Source of the DNA: Ruminococcus sp. CAG:403
Lineage (GTDB): Bacteria > Bacillota > Clostridia > Oscillospirales > Ruminococcaceae
Reading direction: 5' to 3'
Assembly: GCA_000437255.1 (NCBI GenBank)
Contig: FR899101.1
Location: forward strand, 24,272-52,396
DNA: 28,125 bases
Positions 23,411 through 28,125 of the stretch are shown piece after piece. Each line of letters begins with the position of its first letter. Positions within the stretch are counted from its first letter, which is position 1. Both the position numbers and the translations under genes were made by a program. Below the pieces are notes generated by a model. It did no database searches. It saw nothing but the letters and a program-made list of their open reading frames with translations, and had not been told where the DNA came from.

Positions 23411-24610
23411 TTATTCGTTGATTGCAGTTACAACGCCAGAACCAACGGTTCTTCCGCCTTCACGGATAGCGAAACGCAGACCTTCTTCGATTGCGATCGG
23501 GGAGATCAGCTCAACGTTCATTTCAACGTTGTCGCCCGGTGTGCACATTTCAACGTCAGCCGGCAGAGTGATGATGCCAGTTACGTCAGTTGTTCTGAAA
23601 TAGAACTGCGGTCTGTAGTTGTTGAAGAACGGAGTATGACGACCGCCTTCTTCCTTCTTCAAAACGTAAACCTGACCCTTGAACTTGGTGTGCGGGTGAA
23701 TAGAACCCGGCTTGCAGAGAACCTGTCCTCTTTCAACGTCCTGTCTGGTGATACCACGCAGCAGAGCGCCGATGTTGTCGCCAGCTTCAGCGAAGTCCAG
23801 AGTCTTTCTGAACATTTCGATACCAGTTACAACGGTGGACTTCTTTTCATCAGACAGACCAACGATTTCAACGGTTTCGTTAACGTTCAGCTTTCCACGT
23901 TCTACACGGCCTGTAACAACAGTACCACGGCCAGAGATGGTCATTGTATCTTCGATCGGCATCAGGAACGGCTTTGCATCGTCACGTTCCGGAGTCGGAA
24001 TATACTCATCAACAGCATCCATCAGATCCAGGATCGGCTTGTAAGCCGGATCGCTCAGATCATCCGGAGCTTCCAGAGCAGCCAGAGCAGAACCAACGAT
24101 AATCGGAGTGTCATCGCCCGGGAATTCATATTCGTTCAGTGTTTCACGAATATCCATTTCAACCAGTTCGAGCAGTTCCGGATCGTCTACCTGGTCAGCC
24201 TTGTTCATGAATACAACGATTGCCGGTACGCCTACCTGACGAGCCAGCAGGATGTGCTCCTTAGTCTGAGCCATCGGGCCGTCGGAAGCAGCAACTACCA
24301 GGATAGCGCCGTCCATCTGTGCTGCACCAGTGATCATGTTCTTTACATAGTCAGCGTGTCCAGGACAGTCAACGTGTGCATAGTGACGCTTTTCAGTTTC
24401 ATACTCAACGTGAGCAGTGTTGATTGTGATACCACGTTCTCTTTCTTCCGGAGCCTTATCGATCATATCGTAAGCTTCGTACTGAGCCTGACCCTTCAGA
24501 GCCAGTGTCTTGGTGATAGCAGCAGTCAATGTGGTCTTACCATGGTCAACGTGACCGATGGTACCAATGTTTACATGGGGTTTAGTTCTTTCAAATTTAG
24601 CCTTTGCCAT
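23411..24610 (-). CDS. tuf: Elongation factor Tu
   Basis: The GTPase that delivers aminoacyl-tRNA to the ribosomal A site. Residues 19-26 (GHVDHGKT) form the P-loop, DCPGHADYVKNMITGAAQMDGAILVV is the switch II region, and NKAD (near 136) is the guanine-specificity motif. Domains 2 and 3 follow (GRGTVVTGRVERG, then KFKGQVYVLKKEEGGRHTPF). The length of 399 is typical. The N-terminus MAKAKFERTKPHVNIGTIGHVDHGK is essentially invariant in Firmicutes. GAGGAGG precedes the ATG. It ends the str operon but also has its own promoter in the 143 bases after fusA, which fits its need to be made in excess of EF-G. Confidence 0.99.
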   Translation of the reverse strand: MAKAKFERTKPHVNIGTIGHVDHGKTTLTAAITKTLALKGQAQYEAYDMIDKAPEERERGITINTAHVEYETEKRHYAHVDCPGHADYVKNMITGAAQMDGAILVVAASDGPMAQTKEHILLARQVGVPAIVVFMNKADQVDDPELLELVEMDIRETLNEYEFPGDDTPIIVGSALAALEAPDDLSDPAYKPILDLMDAVDEYIPTPERDDAKPFLMPIEDTMTISGRGTVVTGRVERGKLNVNETVEIVGLSDEKKSTVVTGIEMFRKTLDFAEAGDNIGALLRGITRQDVERGQVLCKPGSIHPHTKFKGQVYVLKKEEGGRHTPFFNNYRPQFYFRTTDVTGIITLPADVEMCTPGDNVEMNVELISPIAIEEGLRFAIREGGRTVGSGVVTAINE

Positions 24611-24669
24611 TGGAATGAATCCTCCTCAAAATATATTTCACGCTTATCGCATCGGAATGTGATAAACAT

Positions 24670-24698
24670 ATTGTACCAGATATGAAGATAAATTTCAA
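24670..24698 (-). promoter_or_regulatory. Promoter of tuf
   Basis: TTGAAA (24693-24698) and TACAAT (24670-24675) on the minus strand, 17 bases apart, lie between fusA and tuf. An A/T-rich stretch with TTTTGAAAAAACACTTGA precedes it. Confidence 0.88.
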
Positions 24699-24753
24699 GT
24701 GTTTTTTCAAAAAAACGCATATTTTTTCAAAAACGTTTTCCTAGGAAACACAA

Positions 24754-26829
24754 TTACTTCTTTCTGGAAGACATAATCTTTTCTGCGATGTTCTTCGGTA
24801 CTTCCATGTAGCTATGCGGCTCCATAGAATACTGACCACGACCCTGTGTATTAGAACGCAGATCGCTGGTGTAGCCAAACATTTCAGACAACGGAACCAG
24901 AGCATCTACCTGAACAGTACCTGTTCTTGCTTCCTGACCCTGAATCTGGCCACGACGAGAACTCAAATCGCCGATTACAGTACCAGTATACTCATCCGGA
25001 ACAATAACGGAAACCTTCATAATCGGTTCCATCAGAATCGGCTGTGCCTGACGCATTGCTTCCTTGAATGCCATAGAACCGGCAATCTTAAATGCCATTT
25101 CAGAGGAGTCTACTTCATGGTAAGATCCATCATACAGTTCTACCTTGACATCAACAACCTGATAGCCAGCCAGAATACCAGCCTGCATTGCGCCCTGAAT
25201 ACCGCTGTCAACTGCCGGAATGTATTCCTTCGGAATTGCACCGCCGACAACCTTGTTCACGAATTCATAGCCCTTACCAGATTCGTTCGGGCAAACACGG
25301 ATCTTAACGTGACCGTACTGACCAGAACCACCGGACTGCTTCTTATACTTGTAATCCACGTCAGCATTGCCCTTAATGGTTTCCTTATAAGATACCTGCG
25401 GAGCACCAACGTTTGCTTCCACCTTAAATTCACGCAGCAGACGGTCTACAATGATATCCAAGTGCAGCTCGCCCATACCTGCGATAATGGTTTGACCAGT
25501 TTCCTCATCCGTATAAGTCCGGAAGGTCGGGTCTTCTTCAGCCAGCTTTGCCAATGCAATACCCATCTTTTCCTGACCAGCCTTGGTCTTCGGTTCGATG
25601 GCCAGCTGAATAACTGGTTCTGGGAATTCCATGGATTCCAGGATAACTGGGTGCTTTTCATCACACAGTGTATCACCGGTTGTAGTATTCTTCAGACCAA
25701 CAGCAGCAGCAATATCGCCTGCATAAACAGTTTCGATATCCTTTCTGTGGTTGGAGTGCATCTGCAGAATACGACCCATTCTTTCCTTATTATCCTTTGT
25801 TGCATTCAGAACGGTAGAACCAGCATTTACTGTACCGGAATAAACACGGAAGAAGCAAAGCTTTCCTACAAACGGGTCTGTTGCAATCTTAAATGCCAGT
25901 GCGGAGAACGGCTCATCATCAGAAGAATGACGAACGGTCTCTTCTCCGGTATCCGGATCTACACCCTTGATCGACGGTACATCCAACGGAGACGGCATAT
26001 AATCTACAACGGCATCCAGCAACTTCTGTACGCCCTTGTTCTTATAAGAAGTTCCGCATACAACCGGAACCATGGTGTTGGCAATGGTAGACTTTCTGAT
26101 GCAAGCCTTGATTTCGTCGATGGTGATTTCTTCGCCTGCGAAATACTTTTCCATCAGTGCATCATCCTGCTCAGCAACGTGTTCCATCAAGGATTCCCGA
26201 TACTCAGCAGCCTTTTCCTTCATATCCTCCGGAATTTCTTCTACACGGATATCTTTTCCAAGGTCATCGTAGTATACATAAGCCTTCATTTCAACCAGGT
26301 CGATTACGCCCTTGAACTCATCTTCAGCACCGATCGGCAGCTGAATCGGAACAGCATTACACTTCAGTCTGTCGTGCATCATTTCCAGAACACGATAGAA
26401 GTTTGCGCCCATGATGTCCATCTTGTTGACATAAGCCATTCTCGGAACCTGGTACTTATCAGCTTGTCTCCAAACTGTTTCGGACTGTGGCTCTACGCCG
26501 CCCTTTGCACAGAATACTGTAACAGAACCATCCAATACACGCAGGGAACGTTCTACTTCTACAGTGAAGTCTACGTGTCCAGGGGTATCGATAATGTTGA
26601 TTCTGTGACCTGCCCAATAAGCAGTGGTTGCAGCAGAGGTAATGGTAATACCTCTTTCCTGTTCCTGCTCCATCCAGTCCATGGTAGCAGCACCCTCGTG
26701 GGTTTCACCGATCTTATGATTGATACCGGTATAGAACAGGATACGTTCTGTGGTTGTGGTTTTACCAGCGTCGATGTGAGCCATAATGCCGATGTTTCTT
26801 GTTTTCTCTAAGGAACAATCTCTTGGCAT
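24754..26829 (-). CDS. fusA: Elongation factor G
   Basis: The translocation GTPase of 691 residues; with ribosome recycling factor it also splits ribosomes. The P-loop AHIDAGKT is at residues 17-24, followed by the switch II segment IIDTPGHVDFTVEVERSLRVLDG and NKMD (near 136). Domain IV shows YKKQSGGSGQYGHVKIRVCP and KVVGGAIPKEYIPAVDSGIQ, and domain V ends in DLRSNTQGRGQYSMEPHSYMEVP. All are canonical, so this is the housekeeping factor rather than a tetracycline-resistance or EF-G2 variant. The ATG at 26827-26829 has AAGGAGG six bases upstream. It follows rpsG by 34 bases. Confidence 0.99.
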   Translation of the reverse strand: MPRDCSLEKTRNIGIMAHIDAGKTTTTERILFYTGINHKIGETHEGAATMDWMEQEQERGITITSAATTAYWAGHRINIIDTPGHVDFTVEVERSLRVLDGSVTVFCAKGGVEPQSETVWRQADKYQVPRMAYVNKMDIMGANFYRVLEMMHDRLKCNAVPIQLPIGAEDEFKGVIDLVEMKAYVYYDDLGKDIRVEEIPEDMKEKAAEYRESLMEHVAEQDDALMEKYFAGEEITIDEIKACIRKSTIANTMVPVVCGTSYKNKGVQKLLDAVVDYMPSPLDVPSIKGVDPDTGEETVRHSSDDEPFSALAFKIATDPFVGKLCFFRVYSGTVNAGSTVLNATKDNKERMGRILQMHSNHRKDIETVYAGDIAAAVGLKNTTTGDTLCDEKHPVILESMEFPEPVIQLAIEPKTKAGQEKMGIALAKLAEEDPTFRTYTDEETGQTIIAGMGELHLDIIVDRLLREFKVEANVGAPQVSYKETIKGNADVDYKYKKQSGGSGQYGHVKIRVCPNESGKGYEFVNKVVGGAIPKEYIPAVDSGIQGAMQAGILAGYQVVDVKVELYDGSYHEVDSSEMAFKIAGSMAFKEAMRQAQPILMEPIMKVSVIVPDEYTGTVIGDLSSRRGQIQGQEARTGTVQVDALVPLSEMFGYTSDLRSNTQGRGQYSMEPHSYMEVPKNIAEKIMSSRKK

Positions 26830-26863
26830 AATTACCCTCCTTAACCTTCAAGCGGCAGATCGA

Positions 26864-27334
26864 TTACCAACGGTAATGTGCAAATGCCTTATTTGCTTCT
26901 GCCATTTTGTGTGTATCGTCACGCTTCTTGCAAGCACCGCCTGTGTTATTCAGGGCATCCAGAATTTCACCGGCCAGTCTTTCCTTCATGGTCTTTTCGT
27001 TACGCAGTCTCGCATACTTGGTGATCCAACGCAGGCCCAGTGTCTGACGGCGTTCCGGACGAACTTCCATCGGGACCTGGTAAGTTGCACCGCCCATTCT
27101 GCGTGCCTTAACTTCCAGTACAGGCATTACATTTTCCATAGCCTGTTCGAACATTTCCAGTGCTTCCTTGCCGGTCTTTTCAGCGACAATATCAAATGCA
27201 CCGTAAACAATTTTCTGTGCGACACCCTTCTTACCGTCCAACATTACATTGTTGATCAGACGGGTTACGAGCTTAGAACCGTAAATAGGATCTTCCAGCA
27301 CATCTCGTTTTGCGATTTTACCTCTTCTTGGCAT
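26864..27334 (-). CDS. rpsG: 30S ribosomal protein S7
   Basis: A primary assembly protein of the 30S head that binds the 3-prime major domain of 16S rRNA near the E site. The sequence MPRRGKIAKRDVLEDPIYGSK, the segment LVTRLINNVMLDGKKG, and VMPVLEVKARRMGGATYQVPMEVRPERR are standard for S7, and 156 residues is the usual length. GGAGG lies nine bases before the ATG. In E. coli S7 represses translation of the str mRNA from the rpsL-rpsG spacer; the spacer here is 193 bases and structured, so similar control is possible but not shown. Confidence 0.99.
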   Translation of the reverse strand: MPRRGKIAKRDVLEDPIYGSKLVTRLINNVMLDGKKGVAQKIVYGAFDIVAEKTGKEALEMFEQAMENVMPVLEVKARRMGGATYQVPMEVRPERRQTLGLRWITKYARLRNEKTMKERLAGEILDALNNTGGACKKRDDTHKMAEANKAFAHYRW

Positions 27335-27527
27335 TTTCGCTTCCCTCCTTCACATCATTCATGAATTCATAGGTACTCAATCTGGCAAGCTGTTTCCAGT
27401 GCCGACCGTCAGGGGCCAATGCAGAGGATCATTCGCTGCCGCCTGAGAACAGCGGCAATCTATATCATCTCCACATTTATCCTGTGGTAGCCTAATCTTC
27501 TAAAAAGTTTGTCAATTGCCGATGGGC
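27335..27527 (-). promoter_or_regulatory. Structured rpsL-rpsG spacer
   Basis: The spacer holds small hairpins: CCACA/TGTGG (27471-27487) and TGCCGC/GCGGCA (27437-27457), plus a CTGG/CCAG pair further on. A lone TTGACA (27510-27515) lacks a matching -10 box. In E. coli the equivalent spacer is the S7 feedback site. That role here is inference. Confidence 0.4.
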
Positions 27528-27950
27528 TTACTTCTTACCAGCCTTCGGTCTCTTTGCGCCGTACTTAGAACGAGCCTGCATTCTGTTTGCAACGCCCTGT
27601 GCATCCAAAGTACCTCTGATAATGTGATAACGTACACCAGGCAGATCCTTTACACGTCCGCCACGGATCAGTACCACGCTGTGTTCCTGCAGGTTATGAC
27701 CGATACCCGGAATATAAGAAGTTACTTCATATCCGTTTGTCAGCTTTACTCTGGCAATCTTTCTCATTGCGGAGTTCGGCTTCTTCGGAGTAGCCGTTCT
27801 AACAGCTGTGCAAACGCCTCTCTTCTGCGGAGAGCTCTGATCGGTTGTTACCTTCTTCTTGGCATTATAGCCTTTCTGCAGTGCGGGAGCGGTAGACTTA
27901 TACTGCTGTACCTTTCTTCCCTTTCGAACCAACTGATTAAACGTAGGCAT
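27528..27950 (-). CDS. rpsL: 30S ribosomal protein S12
   Basis: A decoding-centre protein that checks codon-anticodon pairing. From the ATG at 27948-27950 it has 140 residues, the longer form with an extra KKKVTTDQSSPQKRGVCT stretch common in Gram-positives. The two streptomycin-relevant loops are wild type: TPKKPNS and GRVKDLPGVRYH both keep their Lys, so no resistance mutation is evident at those sites. The frame stays open to 28019, but that extension runs into the promoter; AGGAGG seven bases before the chosen ATG decides the start. It is the first gene of the str operon. Confidence 0.99.
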   Translation of the reverse strand: MPTFNQLVRKGRKVQQYKSTAPALQKGYNAKKKVTTDQSSPQKRGVCTAVRTATPKKPNSAMRKIARVKLTNGYEVTSYIPGIGHNLQEHSVVLIRGGRVKDLPGVRYHIIRGTLDAQGVANRMQARSKYGAKRPKAGKK

Positions 27951-28008
27951 TAATCTTCCTCCTTTTTCAAAAAATAATGCGATACAAAATTGTGCCGCAT
28001 ACTTATTT

Positions 28009-28037
28009 ATTATACGCACCTTTTATTTGTTTGTCAA
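28009..28037 (-). promoter_or_regulatory. Perfect sigma-A promoter of the str operon
   Basis: TTGACA (28032-28037) and TATAAT (28009-28014) on the minus strand with a 17-base spacer, about 60 bases before the rpsL ATG. The leader between them contains a weak hairpin (TGCG..ACAA/TTGT..CGCA, 27978-27999) followed by TTATTTTTT. Confidence 0.95.
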
Positions 28038-28075
28038 GTGATTTTTTGAAAATTTCTCAAAAAAAGCATTTTTTT

Positions 28076-28125
28076 GAAAAAGAAGCCGCTGATGTGGAGA
28101 AGAATTCTCCGCCAGCGGCTTCTTT
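28076..28125 (-). terminator. Terminator of an off-window gene upstream of rpsL
   Basis: A 13-bp stem (AAAGAAGCCGCTG with its complement) encloses a second perfect stem GGAGAA/TTCTCC and is followed on the minus strand by a run of T. Its gene lies outside the window. It shows that the str operon starts at rpsL here. Confidence 0.88.

Noticed and set aside
23279..24685. A 468-codon open frame on the plus strand opposite tuf
   Set aside because: Shadow of the strongly biased tuf codons; it also runs through the tuf terminator and promoter.
24814..26811. A 665-codon open frame on the plus strand opposite fusA
   Set aside because: It mirrors fusA almost end to end, has no family motifs, no suitable ribosome site, and a composition (many Asn, Cys, His) typical of the antisense of a codon-biased gene.
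27951..28019. N-terminal extension of rpsL
   Set aside because: It would include the -10 region of the promoter, and a strong ribosome site precedes the internal ATG that gives the universal S12 N-terminus.
1..28125. CRISPR arrays, transposases, integrases, phage genes or attachment sites
   Set aside because: No regularly spaced repeats, no mobile-element proteins and no tRNA-linked duplications were seen on either strand.

Overview
The window looks like chromosomal DNA of a low-to-mid GC Firmicute of class Clostridia. A Ruminococcus-like member of the Oscillospiraceae (Ruminococcaceae) is the best guess. Reasons: AGGAGG-type ribosome sites before nearly every gene, sigma-A promoters of TTGACA/TATAAT type, a Firmicute-order dcw cluster with a PASTA-tailed division PBP, a meso-diaminopimelate-type MurE (DNPR motif), a sigma-H-like factor, and a secreted protein ending in a type I dockerin, the module of cellulosome-forming ruminococci. 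The genus is inference. All 25 genes I accept lie on the minus strand, so transcription runs from high to low coordinates. I see no CRISPR array, transposon, prophage, rRNA or tRNA.

Layout in transcription order. (1) 28125-23360: terminator of an off-window gene, a consensus promoter, then the str operon rpsL, rpsG, fusA and tuf. tuf also has its own promoter, and a strong terminator closes the unit. (2) 23303-21240: one gene for a secreted dockerin protein with BspA-type leucine-rich repeats and its own terminator. It sits between two housekeeping operons. (3) 21114-6249: the division and cell wall cluster: mraZ, rsmH, ftsL, PASTA PBP, murE, murF, mraY, ftsW, murG, murA, ftsQ/divIB and ftsZ. 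ftsZ has an additional promoter and a terminator. murD, murC and ftsA are absent. (4) 6124-4637: a sigma-H-like factor with a perfect promoter, a CxxC zinc-ribbon protein and a DUF1858 redox-disulfide protein. (5) 4602-10: a tightly coupled string of trmK, a Nif3-like gene, an rlmA-like methyltransferase, an NFACT/RqcH protein and a 3-methyladenine DNA glycosylase. Several of these stop and start codons overlap.

How the genes work together. The str operon makes ribosomal proteins S12 and S7 and the elongation factors G and Tu. The dcw cluster makes the lipid-linked peptidoglycan precursor: MurA for an early step, MurE and MurF for the stem peptide, MraY and MurG for lipids I and II. It also encodes the septal polymerase and transpeptidase (FtsW and the PBP), their scaffold (FtsL and FtsQ) and the FtsZ ring. 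The last string is about RNA modification, ribosome rescue and DNA repair.

Limits. Products are called from recognisable motifs and lengths, not searches. I found no convincing new multi-gene system; most of the window is conserved housekeeping DNA. The items most worth a second look are the dockerin protein, with about 400 N-terminal residues I cannot place, the sequence shared upstream of the rpsL, tuf and ftsZ promoters, and several unexplained intergenic inverted repeats.
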